Position numbers and translations under genes: made by a program. The notes below the pieces were generated by a model. That model did no database searches. It saw only the letters and a list, made by a program, of their open reading frames with translations, and was not told the DNA's origin. From Rhodobacterales bacterium RIFCSPHIGHO2_02_FULL_62_130 (GTDB lineage Bacteria; Pseudomonadota; Alphaproteobacteria; Rhodobacterales; Rhodobacteraceae), in contig MHZT01000051.1 of the NCBI GenBank assembly GCA_001828855.1, positions 300,581 to 342,154 of the forward strand: DNA of 41,574 bases. The letters run 5' to 3'. Below are positions 1-7,437 of the stretch, piece after piece. Position 1 is the first letter of the stretch. Every line of letters starts with the position of its first letter.

Positions 1-93
1 GTGCTGACCTCGGTGCTGACCTCGGTGCTGACCTCGGTGCTGACCTCGGTGCTGACCTCGGTGCTGACCTCGGTGCTGACCTCGGTGCTGACC
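1..93. repeat. 12-bp direct tandem repeat array
   Basis: Seven perfect tandem copies of GTGCTGACCTCG (1-84) are followed by a 9-base partial copy (85-93). The array is cut by the window edge, so its true copy number is unknown. It lies just past the 3' end of the relaxase gene. Because the unit is a multiple of three it stays open in frame and gives a spurious Val-Leu-Thr-Ser repeat peptide, but there is no start context or downstream domain, so I do not call it coding. Direct repeats beside mobilization genes can be replication iterons or incompatibility elements; the function here is not established. Confidence 0.95.
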
Positions 94-145
94 GAAAGAA
101 GCCTGTTTTCATATGGTAAGGATGTGACTCGGAGTTATTGCCCCT

Positions 146-2881
146 TTAGGACGGACGTGGATCATCGAATTCCACAGGGATATCGGTGCTGAACGACCCG
201 TAGGGCGATGCTTCACCGTTTGACGGCGAAGATCTTGGATCTTTCCCCATCACTTTATGCGCCGCCAGCACATCCAGCCAGTCCTTGCAGACTCCATCCT
301 GCCCTTGAACTTGCGAAGGCGGCGCAAGCCGCTTTGCCTCAGGCAAGACGCCAAGGAGTCGAAGATGAAGCGTTTCACCACCCCGATCATTATCAAAGGC
401 GCTGACCACCGTCCTCCCCTGTGCGAGGCGCAGCAATGCCGCTTCGGTCAGGGGGCCGAAGCCGCCGCCGGTGCTGACGTAAAGCGTGTCATCGCTGTCC
501 TCGAACTCGGCCAAAGCCAGGGCATCCAGCCCGCTTTCCACCACGGCCATTCGAGTCGCCCGCGCCGGATCCCCAAGGACATTGACGGTCTTGCGCCCGC
601 CATCTGCGAAGCGCGCCTTGTTCTTCTGCCCAGTCTTATCTTCCCACCGTTGCTCGAATCCCTGGATGTCACCGGTCTCCAGATTGCGATGGGCAAAGTA
701 CACCCCTCCGAAGGCGCCGACTCGCAACTCTTCCGGAAATCGTGCCAGCGTCTCGCGCGCGATGCCGCGTTTTTCCGCATAGGAGCGCTGTGCCGTGATA
801 TGTTTCGCTTCCTTCCAGCGGTTCCGCGCCGCAGTGTGATCGCGTTCTTTCGCATCGTCCCAATGTATTGGCCCCGCTGCGGATTTTGCGCCAGGAGGGG
901 CAGCCGGGTGACCGGCAAGGTCGCGCAGGGCAGCCCTGGCATCGCCCAGCGATGCGGCAGGGTGATCTGCGAGCCAGAGATCGATGACCGATCCCGCTTT
1001 GCCCGACTTGTTCGAAACCCAGAGCCACTTGCCGTCGACCAGGCTTGCTTTGACCGTGTCCTTATCCCGGGTGTAAATCCGGAAGGCTTGTCCAATCCGA
1101 TCAGAACTGTCGGGGTGGCTTTGCGATACGTCAGCCCAGCCACATGCAAAGGCGACCGTGCCAATATCGAGGCGTTTCAGCAGATCCAACTCGTGGCGGT
1201 CATTTTCTCGAAGGCGATCACGCAATTTGCGTCCCCCGTGCCTGTCATGGCGATCGACATCAGGGGCAACCTGCGGGGCCGGGGCCTTCCGTGCATCGGG
1301 CAGCCTCGCCAGATCTTCAGCTTCACCGTCACGGATGGCCAAGCGTGCGCGCTGTTCGGGCACGGAGCGGCCGGGACCGATGGCATCGGAAGCCGCCTGC
1401 GCCGCTGCACTCACCTCAATCTTTTCGGCCACGCTTGCCGCGCGTGCTTCGGCATTTGCTGCGATAGAGATTTCGCGATCTACTGAAGCCGACAAGTGTG
1501 CAACTTCGGCCTCATGCGCTTCCAGGTCGATCCGGCGTTGCCGCTTTTGGAACCGGGCCAGATGTTCATCGGCGAGAACCTGAACGTCCGGCGGAACCCC
1601 CGTCACTTCGAGGCCCGCTTTTGCCGCAGCGATGGCCATGTCGCGAATGAACGCGGCATCGCCGGTCGGCTGCACCCTCGACCAGCCCTTGGCAATCGCC
1701 ATGGCGATCATCGTCGCCTGGGTGTTTACAGTGGAGGCGGAGGTGCTGAGATTGTCGCCGTGATCCACCACGGTGCTGCCGTCCCGAAAGCTGATTTGTG
1801 GCGGATGATCGGCGAGGTCGACAAAGCGGATGGCCCCGACGATGTCTGGATGCAGATGGATGCCCACATACACGCGGGACAGCAGGGTCAGCTTGAATTC
1901 CGCGGCCCGTGTCGCCTTTTCCATTTCCGGAGCCGGCCAGCCCTGCAAGCCGGCCTGCGGCGCATGGATCGGCTTCAGGTCATTGCAATATGCAGAAGGC
2001 GGAGCTTGATATTGCCCCAGTCGGGCTTCCATGCGTTTAATCGAGAACCGCGCGCCAAAGCTCGAGGCCTTTGCGAATCCCGCACCGCCTGGCGGCGCGC
2101 CGATGATCGCAACGCGGGCCCCCGAGCCGAAAGCCTCGTATCGCAGCCCAAGCCGACCCAGGGCAAGATGCAGGCCCTGCCAATCGCTCGCCGCATCCAA
2201 CACCGTTGCGAACTTCTCCCGCAGTGGAACGGGCAGCGTGGCATCCAGCACCGGCACGCCGGTCCGCTTTTCCGATTTCACCTGTCCCGCCGTTTTGGAC
2301 CGTTTCCCCTTTTCGCGAGCGGCGCGCTTACTCTCCCAATGCTCGTCGGGTTTCGGGACAAGCCGGGCAATTTGCCGCCCGTTAACCTCGTCGACAGCGA
2401 CATCAAAGCGACCGCGATCGGCGGTCCAACCCTGATCAAGCTCGATCTGTCGGCAAGCCAGTTCCGCCTTTTGTTGGTCATTGCTTTTCGACCATGCCTT
2501 GCCGGAGGTGGGGTGCACGGTGTTCACCACAGCATGGACATGCCGGTGTTCCCGGTCGTGATGGGTGCCGATCACTGCCTGATGCTCGTCCAGCCCGAGG
2601 GCCTCCAGCATCTGCGCCATCGCGGCCAGCATCTGCTCATTGCTCGGCTGTTCATGTTCATGCCACGACAGGACCAGATGGTAATAGGGTTTTCTGACCT
2701 TTCTTGAGAGTTCCGATGTCAGCCGCATTTCCAGGACGGCGTCACGCCAGTTCTCACTAGTCAGGTTCCGCAAGAGCACTGCGCCAGCTTTTTCGCAGAT
2801 ATAGCCGATGCCGGGTTCAAAAGCGTCGGCCCCAGCACCAGAGCCCGGTTCCCCGGGCTTGCCAATGATCTCGCAGATCAT
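146..2881 (-). CDS. MobP/VirD2-type relaxase with C-terminal DUF3991/Toprim region
   Basis: This 911-aa protein nicks oriT and leads the strand during conjugative mobilization. The N-terminal relaxase domain (about 1-170) shows the metal-binding His motif H108-D-R-E-H112-R-H114-V-H116 followed by AVVN; Tyr27 is the likely nicking tyrosine. A long Ala/Glu/Arg-rich middle (about 440-600) looks helical. The C-terminus carries a DUF3991-like segment (about 620-690) and a Toprim fold (about 778-865) with the acidic motifs VVESGLDAL (E782) and FDND (D830/D832). The Toprim half is shared with primases and suggests priming or re-joining of transferred DNA, which is inference. The start overlaps the mobC stop by 4 bp (ATGA), so the two are translationally coupled. 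The gene looks intact. Confidence 0.92.
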   Translation of the reverse strand: MICEIIGKPGEPGSGAGADAFEPGIGYICEKAGAVLLRNLTSENWRDAVLEMRLTSELSRKVRKPYYHLVLSWHEHEQPSNEQMLAAMAQMLEALGLDEHQAVIGTHHDREHRHVHAVVNTVHPTSGKAWSKSNDQQKAELACRQIELDQGWTADRGRFDVAVDEVNGRQIARLVPKPDEHWESKRAAREKGKRSKTAGQVKSEKRTGVPVLDATLPVPLREKFATVLDAASDWQGLHLALGRLGLRYEAFGSGARVAIIGAPPGGAGFAKASSFGARFSIKRMEARLGQYQAPPSAYCNDLKPIHAPQAGLQGWPAPEMEKATRAAEFKLTLLSRVYVGIHLHPDIVGAIRFVDLADHPPQISFRDGSTVVDHGDNLSTSASTVNTQATMIAMAIAKGWSRVQPTGDAAFIRDMAIAAAKAGLEVTGVPPDVQVLADEHLARFQKRQRRIDLEAHEAEVAHLSASVDREISIAANAEARAASVAEKIEVSAAAQAASDAIGPGRSVPEQRARLAIRDGEAEDLARLPDARKAPAPQVAPDVDRHDRHGGRKLRDRLRENDRHELDLLKRLDIGTVAFACGWADVSQSHPDSSDRIGQAFRIYTRDKDTVKASLVDGKWLWVSNKSGKAGSVIDLWLADHPAASLGDARAALRDLAGHPAAPPGAKSAAGPIHWDDAKERDHTAARNRWKEAKHITAQRSYAEKRGIARETLARFPEELRVGAFGGVYFAHRNLETGDIQGFEQRWEDKTGQKNKARFADGGRKTVNVLGDPARATRMAVVESGLDALALAEFEDSDDTLYVSTGGGFGPLTEAALLRLAQGRTVVSAFDNDRGGETLHLRLLGVLPEAKRLAPPSQVQGQDGVCKDWLDVLAAHKVMGKDPRSSPSNGEASPYGSFSTDIPVEFDDPRPS

Positions 2882-3240
2882 TTCAAGCCCTCCCGAATTT
2901 CGGCCCCGAGCACCTGAACAGCGTCAAGCACTTCCGCGATGACCCGGAGATCCGCTGGCATCAATTCGGGCGTGGCCGCGCGGTTCAGCCGCTTCGCGAT
3001 CTGGTTGAGATTGCCGCCGACCTTGCCCAGATGGCCCAGGGCCTTGATCTTCTGCAGCCGGATTTCCTGTCCGGTCTGGCCCAGAATGAACGCCGACAGA
3101 TAGGCCTGACCGGAAGAAAATCCCGCCATCAGCGCCCGGTCTTCAAAGGCGGCACGTTCTGCGAGGGTCAGCCGCTTCGTCAACCGCTGATCCGCCTGGC
3201 GCTTGTCCGACCTTTCTTTTCCATCACCGGCCCTCGCCAT
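2878..3240 (-). CDS. mobC: MobC-family relaxosome accessory protein
   Basis: This 120-aa protein resembles the MobC family, small DNA-binding proteins that help a relaxase open oriT. The N-terminal half (RLTLAERAAFEDRALMAG) looks like a ribbon-helix-helix or helical DNA-binding region. The C-terminal half has the family hallmark G-x-x-x-N-L-N-Q-I-A-K-R-L-N (about residues 74-88), followed by a helix that ends near the stop. It sits between a possible RHH gene, which it overlaps by 17 bp, and the relaxase gene, which it overlaps by 4 bp. This is the usual mobC-relaxase order. The symbol reflects family and position, not a named plasmid. Confidence 0.85.
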   Translation of the reverse strand: MARAGDGKERSDKRQADQRLTKRLTLAERAAFEDRALMAGFSSGQAYLSAFILGQTGQEIRLQKIKALGHLGKVGGNLNQIAKRLNRAATPELMPADLRVIAEVLDAVQVLGAEIREGLK

Positions 3241-3646
3241 CGCGCGCCTCTCCCTGCTCGCTAGGGGGCTCGAAGAGCGAGAGCTGCCGGGGGTCTTGTT
3301 TCGCCTTCTTGTTGCGAGCGGTTTTGGGCGGCGCGACCACGATCATGGGCGCAGGGTTCGTGGCGGTGGCGACACCTTGGATCGATTCCGGAGTGATTTC
3401 CGTGATGGCAGGGGCTTTGGTTGGGCAGCCCATGTGACGCAATTGGTCCTCACAGGCATCGCTGGCCATTGTCTTGAAATGGTCCCGTAGCGCCTCGGGG
3501 ACCCAGATGGTCAGCCGCTCGAGGCCCGCGCCACGCTTACGGTCTTCGGAGGCAGCACAATAGGCCCGGTGGGCGGCAAGGCGCTCGGAATCCGTCTTGC
3601 GGGTTTTGGGCTTCTTTGCCCGTTTTCTGGGTGCATGTTCGGCCAT
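3224..3646 (-). CDS. Small basic protein, possible ribbon-helix-helix regulator of the mob operon
   Basis: I chose the ATG at 3646, giving 140 aa; a GTG at 3652 would add two residues. The first 20 residues are very basic (RKRAKKPKTRK), and the segment GLERLTIWVPEALRDHFKTM looks like the beta-strand plus helix of a ribbon-helix-helix DNA-binding domain. The C-terminal half is Pro/Ala/Thr-rich and probably disordered. The gene is first in the mobilization operon and overlaps mobC by 17 bp. A DNA-binding or autoregulatory role at the upstream non-coding region is plausible, but no specific family is recognised. Confidence 0.7.
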   Translation of the reverse strand: MAEHAPRKRAKKPKTRKTDSERLAAHRAYCAASEDRKRGAGLERLTIWVPEALRDHFKTMASDACEDQLRHMGCPTKAPAITEITPESIQGVATATNPAPMIVVAPPKTARNKKAKQDPRQLSLFEPPSEQGEARDGEGR

Positions 3647-3796
3647 GGACACAGCTCTCGCAAAAGATGGCGACGCCGGTCATTCTGACCTTGGGGGGAG
3701 ATCGAGCCGCCTCGGCGGCAAGAACGTCTGATTACTTAAGGTTAACGAATCGCCCGAAGTACTGCGAGCATTGTTATTGTCCGCCGCCGTCAGACC

Positions 3797-3805
3797 TGTG
3801 GATAA
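3797..3805 (-). promoter_or_regulatory. Consensus DnaA box inside an inverted repeat
   Basis: TGTGGATAA is the exact reverse complement of the DnaA box consensus TTATCCACA. It sits between the arms TCAGAC (3790-3795) and GTCTGA (3812-3817). A further GTCTGA copy lies just upstream near 3727-3732. One perfect 9-mer can occur by chance, but its place in the only non-coding stretch between plasmid-type operons makes a replication or regulatory role worth considering. Confidence 0.45.
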
Positions 3806-3907
3806 CCGAATGTCTGATTTGACCTGAGTTGCTTTTATTGGCGCAAGGGTCGGAGATTGTAACTGGCTCCCCTGCCCCCCTACCGCCCCCAGCCGGATCG
3901 TGGAGGG

Positions 3908-3921
3908 CTTGTCCCGACAAG
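3908..3921. repeat. 14-bp palindrome between mob and ParA operons
   Basis: CTTGTC-CC-GACAAG has perfect 6-bp arms and a 2-bp centre. It could be an operator for a plasmid repressor or part of oriT. There is no T-tract on either side, so an intrinsic terminator is unlikely. Confidence 0.5.
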
Positions 3922-4018
3922 TGACGGCAGAGAAAAACGTTCACCTTGGGTATGATGACCTGCTCCTCCAGTTTACACGACATGATTGCGCGCCTCGGCT
4001 GCTGGTAACACGGAATCT

Positions 4019-4549
4019 TCAGGGATATTTGTCCGCGACATAGCAGACCCATCGCCCATCTTGGGCAACGCCGGGTGGTTCGTCGCAGATGCCGACGGCG
4101 CTGGCAATGTAAAGATAGGTTCCGGCACCGCCGGCGACCGCAAAGACGAGCGCAAGCAGCGCGCCAACAATTCCCGACGTGATTTTCTCTCGTGCGCTGA
4201 TGTTTTCCGCCGTCTTCAATGCCCGTTCGGCGACGATGCGCGACAATCTTTCAACCGCGGCCGTCACGGCCTGGGCTACCGCCGCCGCGGCGCGCCGCCC
4301 CGCAGCCTTCTCCATTTCGCGCATGCTGGCGTCCATAGTGCCGGGCAGGGTGGCCAGGGCCTTGAGGATATCGGCGCGCGCGGCGGTTGTCGTGGCGCTG
4401 TAATGGTCAAGGACCATCAACACCGGCCAGAGCTCGTCGTGCGCGGAAAGACCCAGCCCAGCTTTGACCCGAACCAGGCGCTCGCGATCCGCCGCAGTCG
4501 CGGCACGCCCGTAAACTTGTTCGAACAGCGTCGCCGGAAGGTCAGCCAT
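4019..4549 (-). CDS. Single-pass membrane protein of the ParA cassette
   Basis: This 176-aa protein is not assigned to a named family. Residues about 55-120 are Ala/Glu/Arg-rich and likely a long amphipathic helix. A transmembrane helix follows at about 126-148, then a short tail with two cysteines (GICDEP... and RWVCYV) that could form a disulphide if it is periplasmic. The start overlaps the ParA-like gene by 8 bp, so the two are translationally coupled. Three-gene cassettes of DNA-binding protein, ParA-type ATPase and third protein next to oriT occur in mobilizable plasmids (for example the Stb modules) and influence plasmid positioning or transfer. A membrane anchor for the ATPase is an inference from context. 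Confidence 0.7.
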   Translation of the reverse strand: MADLPATLFEQVYGRAATAADRERLVRVKAGLGLSAHDELWPVLMVLDHYSATTTAARADILKALATLPGTMDASMREMEKAAGRRAAAAVAQAVTAAVERLSRIVAERALKTAENISAREKITSGIVGALLALVFAVAGGAGTYLYIASAVGICDEPPGVAQDGRWVCYVADKYP

Positions 4550-5255
4550 TGAGCAGTCCCGCTTTTCGCAATTCGGCGGACCAGAGCCGCAGCGCCGCCT
4601 GGCCGCGCATCTTCAACAAGGCGCTCGCCGTCTCGAGAGCGCTCAGTTCGGCCAGGTTGGCTTTGGCATCGATCATCACCTCGATCACCTTTCGGTCAAG
4701 CCGAGGCATGTCGAGGATCGCCGCACGGCCGAGGTCGACCTGCCCGGACCATTTCTCGAAGCGCATGAAGGGCGCATCTTCCAGGCGGTTGTTGCGGACG
4801 ATGATCCAGTCCGTCACAGAGCGAGGCATGAGCTGCAGCTCTTGATTGAGGGCTACGACGCTGTCGCGGCCCTGATCGATTACGAACAGGATCGTCAGCT
4901 TCGCTCCGATCTCGGCGAACAGCGATTCCACATCGACGGCCCCTTCAGCGGAACCGCCGCCGACCAGCCGCACGGTCATGTCCGAACCGCCGGCGGGCAG
5001 ATCGACCAGGACATCGCCCGGTGTTGCGAGGAATGCCTCGCACAGCTGATCGACTCCCTCCGGCTTGCGCACGTTGATGCGCAGCACTTCGTCCGGTTTG
5101 AAATTGAAGGCGCGATGGAGCCCCGGATTTTTGGCATCGCCGTCAATCAGCAGGAGCGGCTGTCCGGCAGCGCGATAGGCTGCGGCGGTCAAGTGGGCCG
5201 TGTGGCTCTTGCCTGTGCCGCCCTTGTCACCATGGATGAGGATGAGCCGCTTCAT
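4542..5255 (-). CDS. ParA/MinD-type P-loop ATPase
   Basis: This 237-aa protein is related to ParA, StbB and the VirC1-type ATPases that position plasmids or relaxosomes. It begins MKRLILIHGDKGGTGKS with the deviant Walker A motif KGGTGKS at residues 11-17. LLLIDGDAKNPG (35-46) and DVLVDLPAGGSD (about residue 90) correspond to the switch I and Walker B regions. I chose the ATG at 5255 because it overlaps the stop of the upstream gene by one base (TGATG) and places the P-loop at the N-terminus as in the family. A longer in-frame reading to 5693 only reads through the neighbour in another frame. Confidence 0.85.
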   Translation of the reverse strand: MKRLILIHGDKGGTGKSHTAHLTAAAYRAAGQPLLLIDGDAKNPGLHRAFNFKPDEVLRINVRKPEGVDQLCEAFLATPGDVLVDLPAGGSDMTVRLVGGGSAEGAVDVESLFAEIGAKLTILFVIDQGRDSVVALNQELQLMPRSVTDWIIVRNNRLEDAPFMRFEKWSGQVDLGRAAILDMPRLDRKVIEVMIDAKANLAELSALETASALLKMRGQAALRLWSAELRKAGLLNG

Positions 5256-5641
5256 CAGATACCCTCCGGATCTTGACGGAAATCGCTGGCGGTCCCGCCC
5301 TTGACGAAAGCCTTGGCGATCAGGGGCGGCGCGCGATCGGGGCCTTTCGCGGCGGACACCATCGGGAGCGTGCGGGATTTCAACGGAGTGAGCCCCAAGG
5401 CCTGACGGGATGCCTGCCAATACTTCTGGAAGGTCGCGAAGGTCATCCGCTCGGCCTCGGGCAGGTCGGCGATGATCGTGTACCAGATCTCCTTCAGCCC
5501 GTGCCCGTCTTTGAGCCGGGCGTGGATTTCGGGGGCGAGATCCCGGACCAATTCCCGGCGAGTCACGCTCGTTTTCTTCTGTTTCGCTATTCGTGCGAGG
5601 GACTTTTTGGCCTTCGCAACACTGTCTTCCGGGATGTCCAT
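5255..5641 (-). CDS. Small helical DNA-binding-like protein, first gene of the ParA cassette
   Basis: This 128-aa protein has a Lys-rich N-terminus (AKAKKSLARIAKQKK). A central helical region, TSVTRRELVRDLAPEI then LKEIWYTI then MTFATFQKYW, has the rhythm of small plasmid DNA-binding proteins that assess one helix-turn-helix then another. I do not recognise a named family. A Shine-Dalgarno-like AAAGGAAC lies upstream of the ATG. Its position before a ParA-type ATPase is that of a centromere-binding or StbA-like partner, which is inference. Its likely binding site would be one of the non-coding regions on either side of the cassette. Confidence 0.65.
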   Translation of the reverse strand: MDIPEDSVAKAKKSLARIAKQKKTSVTRRELVRDLAPEIHARLKDGHGLKEIWYTIIADLPEAERMTFATFQKYWQASRQALGLTPLKSRTLPMVSAAKGPDRAPPLIAKAFVKGGTASDFRQDPEGI

Positions 5642-5754
5642 CTTCAGTTCCTTTCGGGGTCACCTCCTGTTCATTTGTGATCCTCGAAGCCATTCGCCAA
5701 GGCGTTATCCATATGTTCGCAAAGGGGGATTATCCGGTTCTCTAGCAGGGTATG

Positions 5755-5773
5755 GGGACGGGTGACCGTCCCC
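5755..5773. repeat. 19-bp perfect palindrome
   Basis: GGGGACGGT-G-ACCGTCCCC has perfect 9-bp arms around one base. The next inverted repeat follows directly at 5774. Confidence 0.85.
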
Positions 5774-5789
5774 GCAGCGCAAGCGCTGC
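5774..5789. repeat. 16-bp inverted repeat
   Basis: GCAGCGC-AA-GCGCTGC has 7-bp perfect arms and a 2-base loop, directly adjacent to the preceding palindrome. Confidence 0.85.
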
Positions 5790-5793
5790 CCTG

Positions 5794-5842
5794 CTTCCGC
5801 CACACCATCATCCCCGTGCCCGGGGTGATGGCGTGGCGGAAG
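5794..5842. repeat. 49-bp near-perfect inverted repeat
   Basis: The left arm 5794-5816 begins CTTCCGCCAC and ends CCCCG. The right arm 5821-5842 begins CGGGG and ends GTGGCGGAAG. The arms pair over about 21 bases with one mismatch (5804) and one bulged base, leaving a TGCC loop. There is no T-run after it, so it is not a normal intrinsic terminator; it could instead be a protein-binding or single-strand-folded origin structure. Confidence 0.85.
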
Positions 5843-5857
5843 GCAAGCCGTTTCGGC

Positions 5858-5871
5858 GCCGCTGACGCGGC
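5858..5871. repeat. 14-bp inverted repeat, fourth hairpin of the cluster
   Basis: GCCGC-TGAC-GCGGC has 5-bp perfect arms and a 4-base loop. It is the weakest of the four repeats and is included because of the cluster. Confidence 0.6.
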
Positions 5872-5927
5872 TTCTCGACGGCAAGAAATTCAGGGGGCGG
5901 TCAAGGACAGGAGGCTGTGGAGATCCC

Positions 5928-6314
5928 CTAGACCGACGTCAACTGACCGGCCGTACAAGGCAAGTCAGGATGATCGCGCGCGCCGCTCGGTCTTGGCCCC
6001 ATCCACCAGTTTGCGCGGCGTCTGAGCTGGAGAGACCACCCGAGGCGTTGGCGCGGCTGATCCGGGGTCTGACGGCGTGATTCCGGCTCCAGCCAACACG
6101 CGGGTCTGGCTGGCGGCGGGGGTGGCGCATCACCGCCCCAGGAGCGTTCATCGCGGGCATAAGTCCAGAGCCGGGCAGTCTGGGTTTTGCCGGTGCCGGG
6201 GGCGAGCACGCTGATGGGCGTGTCATCGGCAAAGATCGCTTCGGCCAATGAGACATGGCGGCCGCCATGCGATACCTCCATCTGCTGCCGCAGACCTTCT
6301 CGCAGGCGCGTCAC
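5928..6314 (-). pseudogene. IS66-family transposase (TnpC) fragment, decayed
   Basis: The leftward frame contains FADDTPISVLAPGTGKTQ and ARLWTYARDERSWGGDAPP, the signature of the IS66 transposase catalytic region around its first Asp-Asp-Thr-Pro motif. The normal protein is over 500 aa. Here only about 45 residues keep the family pattern, and the flanking residues on both sides no longer resemble the family, consistent with deletion and frameshift. No terminal inverted repeats are recognisable. The right end of the window carries the start of another IS66-type element, so the two may share an origin. Confidence 0.75.
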
Positions 6315-6510
6315 GCCTCAGGAACACATCAAATCAATGGGCTGGAACTGCCGCGAACATACAGCCTCCGCCCTTTGCGATATGTTTCTGACGCGATCGA
6401 AGCCACAGTCGGGATGGCTATCAGTGGAAGAGCACGCCTTACGCGATAATCGGCTGTCCGACCTGCAACTAAATGGATAAGATAATCCCGAGTATGCTCG
6501 GGAGGTTTCG

Positions 6511-6666
6511 ATGCGCTGCCTTGTTACCGCTGTTTTCGCGTTGGTACTTACGTTGGGCGCGCTCGTTGAACCAGTGTCTGCGCATGGCGGCGGTTGCAGG
6601 AAATCATCTCCACCCGGCGAATGCTGTCACATGGACAATAGCGAGGGACGGGTTCACTGCCATTGA
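6511..6666 (+). CDS. Small secreted His/Cys-rich peptide (YHYH-like)
   Basis: This 51-aa gene starts at ATG 6511 with a strong Shine-Dalgarno GGAGG at 6501-6505, five bases upstream. Residues 1-24 form a clear signal peptide ending PVSA, followed by HGGG. The mature peptide of about 27 residues holds four Cys and four His, with the pattern HGGGC, then GECCH, then RVHCH at the C-terminus. This resembles the short YHYH-type tails (HGGG...GCH...YHCH) found in secreted bacterial proteins, often together with staphylococcal-nuclease domains, and such a nuclease lies 114 bp downstream on the same strand. Metal binding is a reasonable inference. It is too short for routine ORF calling. Confidence 0.75.
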   Translation: MRCLVTAVFALVLTLGALVEPVSAHGGGCRKSSPPGECCHMDNSEGRVHCH

Positions 6667-6780
6667 GCAGCTTTGAAGTGTCAGCCTGAAATTCTCGCAC
6701 GAAACACCCAACTAGGCGACACGAGGCACCCTGCGAACAAAATTGCATCTGTGGCAAGAATGAAAGGAAGTCGTGTTCCC

Positions 6781-7422
6781 ATGAAATCTGAGTTTCTCAA
6801 GTCGTTGACGATCATTGCCGGGCTGTTGCTCGCGTCTCCTGCGACCAGCCAGGTAGCTGTCGTTGATGGGGATACCTTTGATCTCGATGGAGTTCGGATC
6901 AGAGTCAATGGCATCGACGCCCCCGAATATGGCCAAAAGTGTGGTTCTTGGGACTGTGGCGCAGAAGCGCTTGAAGCGCTCGATCGGTTGATCCGTTCGG
7001 GCTCCGTCGAGTGCCAGGCGCTTGGTGACGATGGCTATGGTCGCGTTATTGGGCGATGCGCAGTTTCTGGGCAAGACATCGGTTCAAAGATGGTTTCTGA
7101 AGGTTTTGCTTATGCTTTCGTAAAGTACTCGGCGGACTACGTGGCTGAAGAAGAAGTGGCGCGATCACGCGAATTGGGCGTGTGGCGGGGTGACTACCTG
7201 CGTCCATGGGATTTCCGGGCCGCGAAGTGGGCAACTGCCGAGCAGGATGCACCTGCAGGATGCCCTATCAAGGGAAACATCTCAGAGAACGGTCAAATCT
7301 ATCATGCGCCTTGGTCTCCCTGGTACAAGAAGACGCGCATCAACGAAGCCAAAGGTGAGCGCTGGTTCTGCAGCGAGGCTGAGGCTGTTGCGGCGGGCTG
7401 GAGGGCGCCACGTTGGCGTTGA
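6781..7422 (+). CDS. Secreted staphylococcal-nuclease-type endonuclease with sunset-like C-terminus
   Basis: This 213-aa protein is predicted to be a Ca-dependent extracellular or periplasmic phosphodiesterase. I chose ATG 6781: AAGGAAG sits about ten bases upstream, and this start gives a clean signal peptide (1-23, ending SPATS). The SNase core shows VVDGDT (D31), RIRVNGIDAPE (Arg, D46, E49) and YGRVIG (R88), which match the metal ligands and catalytic Arg/Glu of staphylococcal nuclease. The C-terminus (about 161-209), with CPIKGNIS, YHAPWSPWY and GERWFCSEAEAVAAGWR, is the sunset-type tail found on related proteins. It probably forms a unit with the upstream small peptide gene. It appears complete. 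Confidence 0.9.
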   Translation: MKSEFLKSLTIIAGLLLASPATSQVAVVDGDTFDLDGVRIRVNGIDAPEYGQKCGSWDCGAEALEALDRLIRSGSVECQALGDDGYGRVIGRCAVSGQDIGSKMVSEGFAYAFVKYSADYVAEEEVARSRELGVWRGDYLRPWDFRAAKWATAEQDAPAGCPIKGNISENGQIYHAPWSPWYKKTRINEAKGERWFCSEAEAVAAGWRAPRWR

Positions 7423-7437
7423 TGCCACTTTCGGGGT

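Larger units (their letters stand above)
3653..4018. other. Intergenic region, candidate oriT/oriV and mob-operon promoter region
   Basis: This 366-bp gene-free stretch lies between the mobilization operon and the ParA cassette. It contains a perfect 6-bp-arm inverted repeat GCCGCC-TC-GGCGGC at 3706-3719, an inverted repeat TCAGAC/GTCTGA (3790-3795 and 3812-3817) enclosing a consensus DnaA box, a pyrimidine-rich run near 3870-3895, and a palindrome CTTGTC-CC-GACAAG at 3908-3921. Relaxase operons usually lie beside their oriT, so the nic site is expected here or nearby. I could not match a known nic-site consensus, so oriT is inferred from position and structure only. Confidence 0.4.
5642..5927. 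other. Non-coding region with a cluster of four inverted repeats
   Basis: No credible gene is visible here. The stretch upstream of the ParA cassette carries four consecutive hairpin-forming repeats between 5755 and 5871, annotated separately. This density of perfect or near-perfect palindromes is typical of replication, transfer or partition sites and not of random sequence. The promoter for the leftward ParA cassette should also lie here (5642-5750), but I see no convincing -35/-10 pair. Confidence 0.6.

Noticed and set aside
1-192. Rightward open frame through the 12-bp repeat giving a Val-Leu-Thr-Ser repeat peptide
   Set aside because: It is open only because the repeat unit is a multiple of three; there is no start context and no domain after the repeat.
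257-1486. 409-codon rightward open frame antisense to the relaxase
   Set aside because: The leftward frame has clear relaxase and Toprim motifs; the antisense frame has no motif and is typical of high-G+C shadow frames.
4542-5693. Longer ParA reading starting at 5693
   Set aside because: The P-loop must be near the N-terminus; ATG 5255 fits the family and overlaps the upstream stop by one base. The extension overlaps another coding frame.
5794-5842. Intrinsic terminator
   Set aside because: The stem is strong but no T-run follows on either strand, and it belongs to a hairpin cluster.
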